From contig DDEZ01000012.1 of assembly GCA_002336805.1 (NCBI GenBank), forward strand, positions 62,001 through 126,000: DNA of 64,000 nucleotides, written 5' to 3'. Origin of the DNA: Bacteroidetes bacterium UBA1941. GTDB taxonomy: Bacteria > Bacteroidota > Bacteroidia > Chitinophagales > LD1. Positions 9,758 through 19,545 of this stretch are shown here, piece by piece (position 1 is the stretch's first letter; every line of letters starts with the position of its first letter). Under the pieces are notes generated by a model. That model worked only from the letters and a program-made list of their open reading frames with translations, had not been told where the DNA came from and did no database searches. The position numbers and the translations under genes were made by a program.

Positions 9758-9787
9758 CAAATATATAAGATTGCTCCGTATTTCAAA
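9758..9787 (-). promoter_or_regulatory. Bacteroidota-type promoter of rpmI-rplT
   Basis: Read on the minus strand, TTTG (9784-9787) is followed after 18 nt by TATATTTG (9758-9765), matching the TTTG / TAnnTTTG consensus used by the primary sigma factor of Bacteroidota. It sits about 20 nt upstream of the rpmI start. Confidence 0.7.
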
Positions 9788-9991
9788 AGATACTGTACTA
9801 TTTTTTGCCTCTTTACCATATATATAGGTACCGCACGGGCTGCTGGACCCACTATATCCTGCATTTCTTAAAGGGCCTTAAATGTGCTGATTTTCAAACA
9901 AATACGCCTTTATCACACCCAGTCTGGCCTGTAGCGACAAAAATACTAACATCCTGCCCTCTTTTACCGCCCACAGCTTTTTGTCCATTTC

Positions 9992-9999
9992 TATATTTG
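9992..9999 (+). promoter_or_regulatory. -7 box upstream of the SNF2 helicase gene
   Basis: TATATTTG matches TAnnTTTG and lies 20 nt before the ATG at 10019. No clear TTTG was found at the expected -33 distance, so this is a half-supported promoter. Confidence 0.4.
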
Positions 10000-10018
10000 C
10001 AGCCCTTTGCTACCGACC

Positions 10019-12871
10019 ATGACCAATAGTTTCCTTCTGATCAATCCTGAAGCGCTGGCCTACCAGACGCATTACGATATATTCCGGGTAGTGCACCAGA
10101 CCCGGATCAAAGATAAGCCCGGGTTTAATTTTGACTCCCGTATCATCCCAAACCTCCGTGCTATATATAATGGTAGCAATCCTGCCGTAGCTGACCTGCT
10201 CCGCAGCCTGGATGCCACCCGTATCAAAAATGAGATAGACAAGCTGGCCAAAGTACATGCCAAGCAAAAGGGCGGCATCTCCTTTGAGACCTATATAGAG
10301 CGGGCGGCTCCGCGCATGTTTTATGAGCTGTTTGGCCACTTGACGGCAGCTTCCTCTGAGCTGAAGCTCTACCACCGGATCAAAAACCGGGAGACAGGCA
10401 ACTATAAGGTAGCCCCCTGCGCCCTGTCCAATAATAAAACGAAGCTATCCTTTCATATCAATAAAGTAGGCGGCAAGCTGCACCTCGTGCCCTTGGTGGA
10501 GATCAATGGTGAGCAGTCGGAGCTGACTAGTTTTGATGTCTTTGCCTTTCTGCTGGAGAAAAATGGCGTCTATCATACGCTTTCACCTAAAGACTCCCAG
10601 ACCATAGACTGGCTGGTGAAGGCCAACCCTTATCAATATGCTGCCGATCCTATAGCATTTGCTGACAAGATCATCTCCGTGCTGGAGCGCGACTATGAGG
10701 TGGTGAAGGATCAGGTTTTTAAAGTAAATGTGATAAACATCGAGCCGCAGCATGCTGTCTACCTGAGCGAGATCAGTGATACCTATCTCATGCTCACGCC
10801 GCGGTGGGACTATGAGGGATTTGTGATAGAGAGTACAGACGAAGCAGAGCTGGAGGAGATGCGCAATGGCGAACTCTACCGCATCGTCCGCCACAAGGAA
10901 ACTGAAACTGCCTTCGTAGAAAAGCTACGCGCCCTGCACCCTAACTTTGAAAAGCAGCGCAACGGGCAGTTTTACCTGAGCTTTGATGATGCGAAGAAGA
11001 AGCATTGGTTTCTGAAAGTCTACCAGTCTCTGCTGGCAGACAATGTACAGGTGGTCGGCATGGATATGCTGCGCCACTTCCGCTACTCTCCGCATAGCAT
11101 CCATACAGAGATGGCCATAGGCCGTACCATAGACAGTGACCTGCACCTGAATATCAAGGTGACCTTTGGCGAGGAGAAGATCGAGCTATCGCACATACAG
11201 CGCACACTATATAATGGTCAGAAGTTTATCCTGCTGAAGGATAACAGCATCGGCGTGATCACCGACGAGTGGTATGAGCAGTATGGCAATATGTTCAAAC
11301 ACGGCCGCATACAGCAGGGTGAACTCGTGGTGCCACAGTGGATACTACTCAGTATAGATGAGCGCCACCGCGCCAAAGAGCTGAAGCCGGTCATAGCGCA
11401 TGAATGGTGGGCGGACTGGCAGCGCTGGCAGACTGGTGCGGACACACTCATACCGGTACCAGCTTCGCTGAAAGCCACACTACGTCCGTACCAGCAGAAA
11501 GGTTTTGAATGGATGGTGCTGCTCTCCCGCATCGGTGCAGGTGCCTGTCTGGCAGATGATATGGGTCTGGGTAAAACACTACAGACGATCACCTTTCTGC
11601 TACATACGCATGCGGAAAACGCCAATGCCCGCTTCCTCATTCTTGCTCCATTGTCACTGGTGTTTAACTGGAAGGAGGAGCTGGCGAAGTTTGCGCCGTC
11701 GCTGGGCGTTTATGTATATCACCAGGCTAATCGCAGCATCAAGGAGTTTATGCAGTCAGATGCCCGCGTCATGATCAGCAGCTATGGCACGGCCCGCTCG
11801 GCGGTAGACGATCTGAGCCTCGTGCAGTGGCATACGATGGTGATAGATGAGAGCCATAATATCAAGAACCCAACCGCACAGATCACCAAGGCTGTATATA
11901 AACTCAGCGCGCTGAATCGTATCGCACTGAGCGGTACGCCGGTGATGAATAATACCTTTGACATCTACTCGCAGCTAAACTTCCTCCTGCCGGGGCTACT
12001 GGGCGGTCCGGAGTTTTTCAAGCGGGAATATGCGCTACCTATAGACCGTGATCAGAGTGTAGAGAAAACGAACGCCCTGCAAAAGATGACGGCGCCCTTC
12101 ATCCTACGCCGCACCAAAAAGCAGGTGGCATCTGACCTCCCTGACAAGACCGAGACGGTGCTCTGGTGTCAGATGGAGGACGAGCAGCGGGAAGCCTACG
12201 AGACGATCAAGAACCAGATCAAATCCAGTGTCTTCCTGAATATAGAGCGCGAAGGTTTCGCCAAGGCAAAATTCAGCATCCTGCAGGGCATCATGAAGCT
12301 GCGCCAGATCTGCTGTGCTCCTACCCTGCTGAAAGATGAAGAGATCACTGCTACTGCTTCTATCAAGCTCGACATGCTGATGCAGGAGCTGAAAGAAAAT
12401 GTAGGTGGTAGCAAGTCACTGGTTTTCTCCCAGTACCTCGGTATGCTACAGCTCGTGGCCAGGCAATGTGAGAAAGAAGGTATCCCTTACCTCTACTTTG
12501 ATGGTAGCACTACGCTGGATAAACGCGCAGAAATGGTGGCATCTTTCCAGGATGAGAACTCAGAGAACAAAGTCTTTCTCATCAGCCTGAAAGCCGGTAA
12601 TGCCGGCCTCAACCTGACGGCTGCCGAGTATGTATTCCTACTGGACCCATGGTGGAATAACGCAGTAGAGCAGCAGGCCATAGACCGTACCCACCGTATA
12701 GGCCAAACCAAAAACATCTTTGCCTACAAGCTGATCTGCCGCGGTACGATAGAGGAGCGCATCATAGAGCTACAGCAGCGCAAGCGCCAGCTATCCGAAG
12801 ACCTCGTGACGGAGGAAGACGGTTTTGTCAAGCAACTTTCGCAGGAGGATATTACCTTCCTGTTTGACTAA
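10019..12871 (+). CDS. SNF2-family DEAD/H-box helicase (Rad54/HepA-like)
   Basis: The C-terminal 460 residues are a full SNF2 ATPase: Walker A DDMGLGKT, DESH Walker B (IDESHNIKN), SGTPVMNN, and the second RecA lobe with FSQYLGML, ISLKAGNAGLNLTAA and DRTHRIGQTK. The first 480 residues are a family-specific N-terminal region without a domain I can name. Such enzymes translocate on double-stranded DNA to displace proteins, for example stalled polymerase. An upstream TTG at 10007 is in frame, but ATG 10019 is the better start. A hairpin (12904-12924) follows the stop without a U-tract. Confidence 0.92.
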   Translation: MTNSFLLINPEALAYQTHYDIFRVVHQTRIKDKPGFNFDSRIIPNLRAIYNGSNPAVADLLRSLDATRIKNEIDKLAKVHAKQKGGISFETYIERAAPRMFYELFGHLTAASSELKLYHRIKNRETGNYKVAPCALSNNKTKLSFHINKVGGKLHLVPLVEINGEQSELTSFDVFAFLLEKNGVYHTLSPKDSQTIDWLVKANPYQYAADPIAFADKIISVLERDYEVVKDQVFKVNVINIEPQHAVYLSEISDTYLMLTPRWDYEGFVIESTDEAELEEMRNGELYRIVRHKETETAFVEKLRALHPNFEKQRNGQFYLSFDDAKKKHWFLKVYQSLLADNVQVVGMDMLRHFRYSPHSIHTEMAIGRTIDSDLHLNIKVTFGEEKIELSHIQRTLYNGQKFILLKDNSIGVITDEWYEQYGNMFKHGRIQQGELVVPQWILLSIDERHRAKELKPVIAHEWWADWQRWQTGADTLIPVPASLKATLRPYQQKGFEWMVLLSRIGAGACLADDMGLGKTLQTITFLLHTHAENANARFLILAPLSLVFNWKEELAKFAPSLGVYVYHQANRSIKEFMQSDARVMISSYGTARSAVDDLSLVQWHTMVIDESHNIKNPTAQITKAVYKLSALNRIALSGTPVMNNTFDIYSQLNFLLPGLLGGPEFFKREYALPIDRDQSVEKTNALQKMTAPFILRRTKKQVASDLPDKTETVLWCQMEDEQREAYETIKNQIKSSVFLNIEREGFAKAKFSILQGIMKLRQICCAPTLLKDEEITATASIKLDMLMQELKENVGGSKSLVFSQYLGMLQLVARQCEKEGIPYLYFDGSTTLDKRAEMVASFQDENSENKVFLISLKAGNAGLNLTAAEYVFLLDPWWNNAVEQQAIDRTHRIGQTKNIFAYKLICRGTIEERIIELQQRKRQLSEDLVTEEDGFVKQLSQEDITFLFD

Positions 12872-13033
12872 AAATGATGTTTACTTATTATCCTTTCCAC
12901 TTAACAAATGAGGTTTTCATTTGTGGCAACATCTTGTTAAGTTTGAAGTAATCCTGTCCAAAGTTCACTGTGCACTCCGCTCCGGCGGCTGGCTGTTCTT
13001 TGCCGCAGGCTAAACCAATCAATCAACCCGGAT

Positions 13034-16000
13034 ATGAAGAAATTCTTCGCGCTACCGTTTACTATTTTACTGTGCCTTACACTTTCTGCGGCCAAAGAAC
13101 AGCCTGGAAGTATCGAGTCTCTCAAGGGACTAGAAGCATCGAAGGCATTCCCTTACGCTTCTGAGGTATGGATGCCTAATGCCAATGCCGTACCATCATT
13201 TATAGCGATCCGTGAGGATGCTCAGCTGGATGAACTGAACTTTTTCCCCGTATTGAAAAAATGTTTTGCGCTGCCTGCCAGCTATGAGGCCCGGCTGCTG
13301 CACACAGAGACAGATCAGCAGGGATGGGAGCACAGCCGCTATCAGCTGACCATAAATGGCGTACCAGTAAATGATGCGGTTTTCATGCTGCACAGCAAAA
13401 ATGGGAAGGTGATCAAATACAATGGCTACCTGCCGCGCAATCTGAGCACCTTTACCCCTCCTGCTGTCACTGAGGCTGCTGCCATTCAAACAGCCCTGGC
13501 GAGTGTACACGCCGCAAAATACCGCTGGCTGGATACGCAGGATGGTAGCATTGATTTTTCTTTTTACCCGAAGGGGCAGTTATGCATCGTGCAGGGCACT
13601 AACGAGATCAGCACCAGCGCTGCACACCTGGCCTGGAAGCTGGATGTATTTGCCGTAAAGCCACTCTCCCGCGAGTACATATATGTAGACGCCCAGACTG
13701 GTGCGATCCTCCGCCGGGACAACAGGATAGAAAATGCCAATACCAACTCTACTGCCATCACGGTCTATCGCGGCAGCCGCGCCATAGTGGCAGACAGCTA
13801 CAATGGCTCTTACCGCCTGCGGGAGACCACACGCGGCAACGGCATCAGCACCTATAACATGCACAAAGGGACCAGCTATACAGCTGCAACAGATTTCACT
13901 AACGCTACGACTACCTGGAACAATGTAAATACGAATAAAGACCAATATGCCGGAGATGCGCACTGGGGTGCAGAGATGACGATGGACTTCTACCTCAACC
14001 GCTGCGGACGGAATGGTATAGACGGCAATGGATTTGCACTGAAGCTGTACGTGCACTACGACAATAATTACGTCAATGCATTCTGGGATGGATCTGAGAT
14101 GAATTTTGGCGATGGCAATACGACCTACTCACCCCTCACCTCCCTGGATATTACCGGCCATGAGATCAGTCATGGACTTACTGAGTTTACTGCCAATCTC
14201 AACTATCAGGATGAGTCTGGCGCGATGAATGAAGCCTTTAGTGATATCATGGGTACTGCCATAGAATGGTATGCCGACTCTACCCGTGGCAACTGGAATA
14301 TCGGCGAAGACATCGGCACAGCATTCCGCTCTATGAGTGCACCGAAGACGCACCAGCAGCCAAATACATACGGCGGACAATACTGGTACACAGGAACACA
14401 AGACAACGGCGGCGTGCATACCAATAGCGGTGTAGAAAACTTCTGGTACTACCTGCTCTGTATGGGTGGCTCCGGGACCAATGACAACAGTAATATCTAC
14501 AATGTAACCGGCATAGGGCGTACTAAGGCTACGGCTATTGCATTCCGCATGCAGACTGTCTATCTGGTATCTACGTCGCAGTACGCAGATGCCCGGTTCT
14601 ACGCCATTCAGGCTGCGACTGATCTCTACGGAGCCTGCTCACAGGAGGTGATCAGCACAGCCAATGCCTGGTATGCAGTAGGTGTAGGTGCTCAATATAG
14701 CGCCGCTGTCGTGTCAAATTTTACTTACTCAAATACGGTAGCGTGCAGCGCACCATACACAGTGAACTTTACCAACCAAAGTGCGAATACGAGCAACTAC
14801 ACGTGGTATTTTGGCGATGGTACCACAAGCAATGCTGTGAATCCATCACATACCTATAACAACCCCGGTGTCTACACCGTGCGTCTCATCTCATCAGGAG
14901 GCTGTGGTACAGACAGCGTCACGAAGCCAAACCTCGTAAACATAAACAGCGCAAACCCATGCGTGGTGATACTGCCTGTCACAGGTACAGCAGACCTGCA
15001 GACCAGCTGTACGGGAACGATATATGACAATGGCGGTGCCTACGGTGCCTACTCAAACAACGTGAATAGCTCTGTGACCATCGCGCCTACGGGTGCTGCT
15101 ACCGTACGCTTAAATTTCACGAGGTTCCGCATCGAGTCGGGCTATGACTATCTGTACGTATATGATGGTGCCAGCACCAGTAGTCCGCTACTGGGTACAT
15201 ATACTGGCACTACGCTGCCCGCGGCCATCACCTCTACACAGCCGGCCATCACAGTACGCTTTATATCAGATCCTGGTGTGGTCGACACAGGCTTTGCCAT
15301 CAACTGGACCTGCAATGCTGCGACCACCGCACCTACGGCCAATTTTGTTTCTGATGTGACTACTACATGCTCGGGCAAGGTACAGTTCACAGATCGCACT
15401 ACGGGAGGAGTTACTTCATGGCTGTGGAATTTCGGAGATGGCACCTTTTCTACTCAGCGCAATCCGCTGAAGACCTACCTGACCAACGGCGTATACACTG
15501 TATCACTGCTTGCTACCAATAGTGTCGGCTCTAACACAAAGACGGTGACGAACATGATCACCGTGAGCAAACCAGCTGCACCTGCCGTGACCGGTGGCAG
15601 TCGCTGCAGCGCTGGCTCCGTAGCTTTATCAGCCACTACTACCAATAGTGTGAACTGGTACGATAGTGCGACCAGCACACCCGTAATATCAACTTCCAAC
15701 CCTTTCAATACGCCATCGATCAGTGCTACCCGCAGCTACTATGCAGAAGAAGTGGTACCTCAGGCCAGTGTCTACGTAGGACCGGCGGACTCTACCATCG
15801 GCGCCGGCTCTTATTTCAATGGTAATAGTCAGCGTGCATTACGCTTTAAGGTTAATAGGCCCTCAAAACTCATTTCAGTTTTTGTGTATGCACTCACTAC
15901 GGGTTATCGTACGATACAGTATCGTGACACTTTTGGCGTCGTCATAGCGAGCCGCAGCGTCTACATACAGGCCGGCCGCGGACGTGTCAATCTGAATATT

Positions 16001-18547
16001 GATCTGGTGCCTAGCTCGACTACTATTTATGAACTCGGGGTAGCAGACTCTATGAATTTATTCCGTAATACCGCTGGTGGGGTATATCCTTATACGGATG
16101 CTCAAGGCATGGTCAGTATTATCGGCAATAACATCAGCAATCCTACACAGCCCGCCTATTACTATTATTTCTACAACTGGGAAGTACAAGCACCTGCATG
16201 TGTTTCGCTGCGCGCTCCTGTCACAGCCAGCATCGGAGCCGGCCTCACAGATACGCGCACCAGTACAGCAGTCAGCTGTTATGGCCAGTCTACTGGTGCA
16301 GCGACGGTGACACCTACCTCTGGCAGCGCACCATACACATACCACTGGAGCAGCGGCCAGACCACATCCTCTATCTCTAATGTACCTGCAGGCACCTATA
16401 CCGTATCAATATCGGATAATAATGGCTGCGCCAAAACAGATACAGTCATTGTGACGCAGCCATCTGCCGCACTATCCGTCAGCTCTACTACTACCAGCGT
16501 ACTATGCTATGGAGGTACTACCGGTGCGATCACTATCACGACCACCGGAGGTACTACCTCCTATGGCTATAATTGGGGCAGCGGCATCACGACCCAAAAC
16601 CGTACTAATCTCGCTGCAGGCACCTACACTGTGACCGTGACTGACGCCAATAGTTGCACTGCCAGCCGCACCGCTACGGTCACACAGCCTACAGCCGCTC
16701 TCACAGCCACTGCTACTGCCACTGCAGTACAATGCTACGGCGCGAGCACGGGCAGCATCACACTGGCCGCAGCGGGCGGCACTACTGCCTATGGCTATAA
16801 CTGGGGCAGTAGTATCACTACACAAAACAGAACTAACATACCATCCGGCACCTATACTGTGACTGTGACTGATGCACACAGTTGTACTGCTACCGCCAGC
16901 GCTACAGTCTCACAGCCGGCTGCTGCCCTCTCTGCTACAGCCACTACTACCAATGTCTCTTGCAACGGCGGCAATAACGGCGCGATCACGCTCGCACCAT
17001 CAGGAGGTACGGCTTCATATACTTACAACTGGGGCAATAGCATCATTACACAGAACCGCAGCAGCCTGGCGGCCGGCACCTATACTGTGACTGTGACAGA
17101 TGCGCATAACTGTACTGCTACACGCTCAACTACTATCACTCAGCCTACTGCCATCAGCATACAGGTATCCAGTACACAGGCATCTTGCGGCCAGAGCACT
17201 GGCTCGGCTACAGCAGTAGCTACCGGTGGAACAGGCACACTCTTCTATCACTGGACCAGCGGAGCTAATATTGCCGTAGCATCAAATCTCGCTGCAGGCA
17301 ACTATACCGTGACTGTGACCGATGCCAACCAATGTACCAGCTCCCGTGGTGTCAATGTGGGCAGTCCTGCCACGTTCACCCTTTCACATACAGCATCTGC
17401 TGTATCCTGCTATGGCGGCAATAATGGTGCAGCCACTATCACGCCTAGTATCACACCCGGCAGCTATACCTATGCGTGGCCGGGGGGCCTGAGTGGTGCA
17501 TCGCAGGCCACGCTCCAGGCTGGCCTCTATGTAGTGAATGTAACTGATGGAAACGGCTGCTCGCGGGTAGATTCGATCACTATCACAGAGCCAGTAGCTA
17601 TCACTGATGTACTCAGCGGTACTGCCCCACTCTGCCACGGCGCAGCCAGCGGGTCTATCTCACTGCAGGCACAGGGTGGTACTGGAGCGCTCAGCTATCA
17701 GTGGAGCCCAGCCATCGGTAGCCTCACCGGCCTCGCGGCAGGCACTTATAACCTGACCATTACCGATGCTAATAACTGCGTGAAGACTGACGCTTTGACC
17801 CTCTCTCAGCCAGCTGCGATCTCCGCGCAAAACCAGGTAACAAATATCCTGTGCCGTGGTGCAGGAGCCACCGGTGCCGCGACTGTCACTGGCTCAGGAG
17901 GTACAGGCACACTGGTCTATACATGGAGCAACAGTACCTCTGGCCCTTCTATTAGCAATGTGGCCGCCGGCACATACATCACCACGATCACTGATGCTAA
18001 TAGCTGCTCTATCACTGACACGGTATTGCTCTCAGAGCCAGCAGCTGCCGTGCAGGCTACCACATCAGTCACACAGGCGCATACTGGTCAGGCAGATGGC
18101 ACGGCTACTGTGAACGCCTTTGGCGGTACGGGCGCGCTGACATATCAGTGGAGCACCAATCCTACTCAGACCACCACTACCGCCAGCGGTCTCGCTGCCG
18201 GCACCTACATGGTGACCGTGACAGACGCCCATGGCTGTATGACCACTGCGCTCGCCACAGTGGGCATCAATACCGCAGTGGCAGATCTGTCTGCGCTGAC
18301 CACACTAAGTATCTACCCTAACCCTGCCAATACAAGTATAAACGTCTCCGCTACACTACCGGCAGTATCTGATGGCACTGTAGAGGTCAGGGACATGATC
18401 GGGCGTGTGATCACTACACATACATTCACCGGTGAGAAAGAAATACGCCTGACGCTGGATGCATCTCCGTGGGCAGCAGCAGTCTACAGCATCCAGATCA
18501 AAACAGCTATCGGATCAGTGACGAAGCAAGTCACGATACAGCATTGA
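13034..18547 (+). CDS. Giant secreted M4 metalloprotease with PKD, CUB, SprB repeats and T9SS domain
   Basis: Domains in order: signal peptide (1-20), FTP/PepSY-type propeptide (about 30-230), thermolysin-like catalytic domain with zinc site H376-E-I-S-H380 and E400, a PKD domain (about 560-630), a CUB domain (about 645-760), a second PKD domain (about 770-850), an Ig-like adhesion segment, nine SprB-like repeats (about 1075-1745) and a T9SS sorting domain starting TTLSIYPNPANTSI. At 1837 residues it is several times longer than classical thermolysin. It should be exported by the Bacteroidota gliding/secretion apparatus and act on the surface or in the medium, the repeats probably serving as an adhesive stalk. 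A strong terminator follows. Confidence 0.93.
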   Translation: MKKFFALPFTILLCLTLSAAKEQPGSIESLKGLEASKAFPYASEVWMPNANAVPSFIAIREDAQLDELNFFPVLKKCFALPASYEARLLHTETDQQGWEHSRYQLTINGVPVNDAVFMLHSKNGKVIKYNGYLPRNLSTFTPPAVTEAAAIQTALASVHAAKYRWLDTQDGSIDFSFYPKGQLCIVQGTNEISTSAAHLAWKLDVFAVKPLSREYIYVDAQTGAILRRDNRIENANTNSTAITVYRGSRAIVADSYNGSYRLRETTRGNGISTYNMHKGTSYTAATDFTNATTTWNNVNTNKDQYAGDAHWGAEMTMDFYLNRCGRNGIDGNGFALKLYVHYDNNYVNAFWDGSEMNFGDGNTTYSPLTSLDITGHEISHGLTEFTANLNYQDESGAMNEAFSDIMGTAIEWYADSTRGNWNIGEDIGTAFRSMSAPKTHQQPNTYGGQYWYTGTQDNGGVHTNSGVENFWYYLLCMGGSGTNDNSNIYNVTGIGRTKATAIAFRMQTVYLVSTSQYADARFYAIQAATDLYGACSQEVISTANAWYAVGVGAQYSAAVVSNFTYSNTVACSAPYTVNFTNQSANTSNYTWYFGDGTTSNAVNPSHTYNNPGVYTVRLISSGGCGTDSVTKPNLVNINSANPCVVILPVTGTADLQTSCTGTIYDNGGAYGAYSNNVNSSVTIAPTGAATVRLNFTRFRIESGYDYLYVYDGASTSSPLLGTYTGTTLPAAITSTQPAITVRFISDPGVVDTGFAINWTCNAATTAPTANFVSDVTTTCSGKVQFTDRTTGGVTSWLWNFGDGTFSTQRNPLKTYLTNGVYTVSLLATNSVGSNTKTVTNMITVSKPAAPAVTGGSRCSAGSVALSATTTNSVNWYDSATSTPVISTSNPFNTPSISATRSYYAEEVVPQASVYVGPADSTIGAGSYFNGNSQRALRFKVNRPSKLISVFVYALTTGYRTIQYRDTFGVVIASRSVYIQAGRGRVNLNIDLVPSSTTIYELGVADSMNLFRNTAGGVYPYTDAQGMVSIIGNNISNPTQPAYYYYFYNWEVQAPACVSLRAPVTASIGAGLTDTRTSTAVSCYGQSTGAATVTPTSGSAPYTYHWSSGQTTSSISNVPAGTYTVSISDNNGCAKTDTVIVTQPSAALSVSSTTTSVLCYGGTTGAITITTTGGTTSYGYNWGSGITTQNRTNLAAGTYTVTVTDANSCTASRTATVTQPTAALTATATATAVQCYGASTGSITLAAAGGTTAYGYNWGSSITTQNRTNIPSGTYTVTVTDAHSCTATASATVSQPAAALSATATTTNVSCNGGNNGAITLAPSGGTASYTYNWGNSIITQNRSSLAAGTYTVTVTDAHNCTATRSTTITQPTAISIQVSSTQASCGQSTGSATAVATGGTGTLFYHWTSGANIAVASNLAAGNYTVTVTDANQCTSSRGVNVGSPATFTLSHTASAVSCYGGNNGAATITPSITPGSYTYAWPGGLSGASQATLQAGLYVVNVTDGNGCSRVDSITITEPVAITDVLSGTAPLCHGAASGSISLQAQGGTGALSYQWSPAIGSLTGLAAGTYNLTITDANNCVKTDALTLSQPAAISAQNQVTNILCRGAGATGAATVTGSGGTGTLVYTWSNSTSGPSISNVAAGTYITTITDANSCSITDTVLLSEPAAAVQATTSVTQAHTGQADGTATVNAFGGTGALTYQWSTNPTQTTTTASGLAAGTYMVTVTDAHGCMTTALATVGINTAVADLSALTTLSIYPNPANTSINVSATLPAVSDGTVEVRDMIGRVITTHTFTGEKEIRLTLDASPWAAAVYSIQIKTAIGSVTKQVTIQH
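16246..18270 (+). repeat. Nine tandem SprB-like repeats within the M4 protease
   Basis: Each unit is about 73-77 residues with a shared core: (V)SCYG or similar at the start, a GG(T)xxYxYxW strand, a central (A)AGTYTVTVTDA strand, then a Cys and a closing T(V)TQP. Units 2-4 are the most alike, in DNA as well as protein, which points to recent duplication. Later units are more diverged; units 5 and 9 depart from the CYG start. Confidence 0.85.
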
Positions 18548-18565
18548 TCAAACATATAGATTGAC

Positions 18566-18609
18566 AAAAGAAAAGCGCAGGATGTGATCACTTCTGCACT
18601 TTTCTTTTT
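18566..18609 (+). terminator. Rho-independent terminator of the M4 protease gene
   Basis: AAAAGAAAAG plus GCAG (566-580 of this kb) pairs with CTGC plus CTTTTCTTTT (594-608), ending in a T-run. Confidence 0.8.
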
Positions 18610-18703
18610 ACGACACCGAGTTTAGATTCATTCTAAATTCTGCACTGAAACCCGCATGAATACTACGTTTCAGGAAACGATAAAAATAATTTTACATAAA
18701 ATA

Positions 18704-18736
18704 TTTGGTTTTTAGAATTAAACGAATGTATCTTTG
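18704..18736 (+). promoter_or_regulatory. Promoter at the head of the RNA island
   Basis: TTTG (18704-18707), a 21-nt spacer and TATCTTTG (18729-18736) make a full match to the Bacteroidota consensus TTTG-N19-21-TAnnTTTG. Transcription should start near 18743, just ahead of a 31-codon ORF and a terminator at 18894. Confidence 0.75.
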
Positions 18737-18764
18737 TGGCAACAAAACGGAAAAGTATTTTCAA

Positions 18765-18860
18765 ATGACACGCAAACACACATATCAGGCACCAGTGCTA
18801 TTAGGCGGCGAAAACCGCATGGATAGTGTGTTTCGGGCTTATTGCAGATATTGGTCTTAG
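18765..18860 (+). CDS. Possible 31-residue small protein or leader of a short RNA
   Basis: ATG to TAG encodes 31 residues beginning MTRKHTYQAPVLLGG and ending RAYCRYWS. It sits alone between a very good promoter (18704-18736) and a terminator (18894-18926), so the locus makes an RNA of roughly 180 nt. I cannot tell whether the peptide or the RNA is the product. I recognise no family. Confidence 0.35.
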   Translation: MTRKHTYQAPVLLGGENRMDSVFRAYCRYWS

Positions 18861-18893
18861 TATAAAAACTAAAGCAACTAATAAACAAACAGT

Positions 18894-18926
18894 AAGCCCG
18901 GCCCAAAATGCCGGGTTTATTTTTTA
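18894..18926 (+). terminator. Terminator of the short leader transcript
   Basis: CCCGGC (18897-18902) pairs with GCCGGG (18910-18915), followed by TTTATTTTTTA. Confidence 0.8.
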
Positions 18927-19019
18927 CTAAAATAATAGGAAACTAAAAATAAAAACCAACCGTGCTCATGCCCCAAACCTAATGGTGGCAAGGCACGGGA
19001 GGTTTAAGGAAAAGGCACA

Positions 19020-19178
19020 ATGGCACTCAGAAACAACATATCACTTTGGTCTCAGGCAGGCAAACCCGCACATACAGCGGCTAGCTATTGCTTTGCCCAG
19101 GTGTTACGGACGAGTTGCAGGCGCAATGAGAATCTGGAAGATCTCAAGCAGACGAGGCGAAGGCATCAGCTGGTATAG
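19020..19178 (+). CDS. Small basic protein of unknown function, 52 residues
   Basis: ATG at 19020 follows a purine-rich AAGGAAAAGG stretch and opens a 52-codon frame that stops before a strong terminator (19198-19234). The product is basic, with an Arg-rich C-terminus (QTRRRHQLV) and two Cys. I see no recognisable domain. It is one of five small ORFs ahead of the Ro60 gene. An overlapping longer frame (18982-19218) runs into the terminator stem and was rejected. Confidence 0.45.
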   Translation: MALRNNISLWSQAGKPAHTAASYCFAQVLRTSCRRNENLEDLKQTRRRHQLV

Positions 19179-19197
19179 ACATATACCGGTCAGGATC

Positions 19198-19234
19198 AAA
19201 AGCCCCGTCTGCGCATAGCACACGGGGCTTTTTA
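19198..19234 (+). terminator. Strong rho-independent terminator
   Basis: AAAAGCCCCGT (19198-19208) pairs with ACGGGGCTTTT (19222-19232), an 11-bp stem with a T-tract. It separates the small-ORF leader from the genes that lead into the Ro60 gene. Confidence 0.88.
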
Positions 19235-19255
19235 TTTGACAGAAAAACGAAAACG

Positions 19256-19519
19256 ATGGAAACAAATTTTGCAGCTCTCATATGCTTCCTGCCAGCACTG
19301 ATCATCGCGGTACAGGTGACAGTAGCACACATGAGATACGCCGGAGCACAAAGCGCTGAAGCAACAGGACAGAAACCGATAGAGGCTAAAATGCCGACAC
19401 CAGAAGAAGAAGCGATGATGCCGGACTACATGCCGGAGCCACGGGAACCGTTTCCACTTCTGCTGATGCGACTGGGGCTAGAAATGGTGATCGTGACAGA
19501 AAATGAAAACGAGGAATAA
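19256..19519 (+). CDS. Small single-pass membrane protein with PxYxPxPRE motif
   Basis: The 87-residue protein has one N-terminal membrane helix (about residues 5-25: FAALICFLPALIIAV and on) and an acidic, proline-rich remainder. Near residue 57 it carries MMPDYMPEPREP. The 77-residue protein at 19735-19968 has the same plan and MTPTYLPPPREA, so the two look like diverged duplicates around a shared (M/T)xPxYxPxPRE motif. It starts right after a terminator and appears to open the operon with the Ro60 gene. Function unknown; a membrane tether for the RNP is one guess. Confidence 0.6.
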   Translation: METNFAALICFLPALIIAVQVTVAHMRYAGAQSAEATGQKPIEAKMPTPEEEAMMPDYMPEPREPFPLLLMRLGLEMVIVTENENEE

Positions 19520-19545
19520 AAACAGAAACACTAAAAACCAATACT

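Noticed and set aside
18982..19218. 78-codon ORF ahead of the Ro60 operon
   Set aside because: It runs through the stem of the terminator at 19198-19234 and overlaps the better-placed 52-codon ORF.
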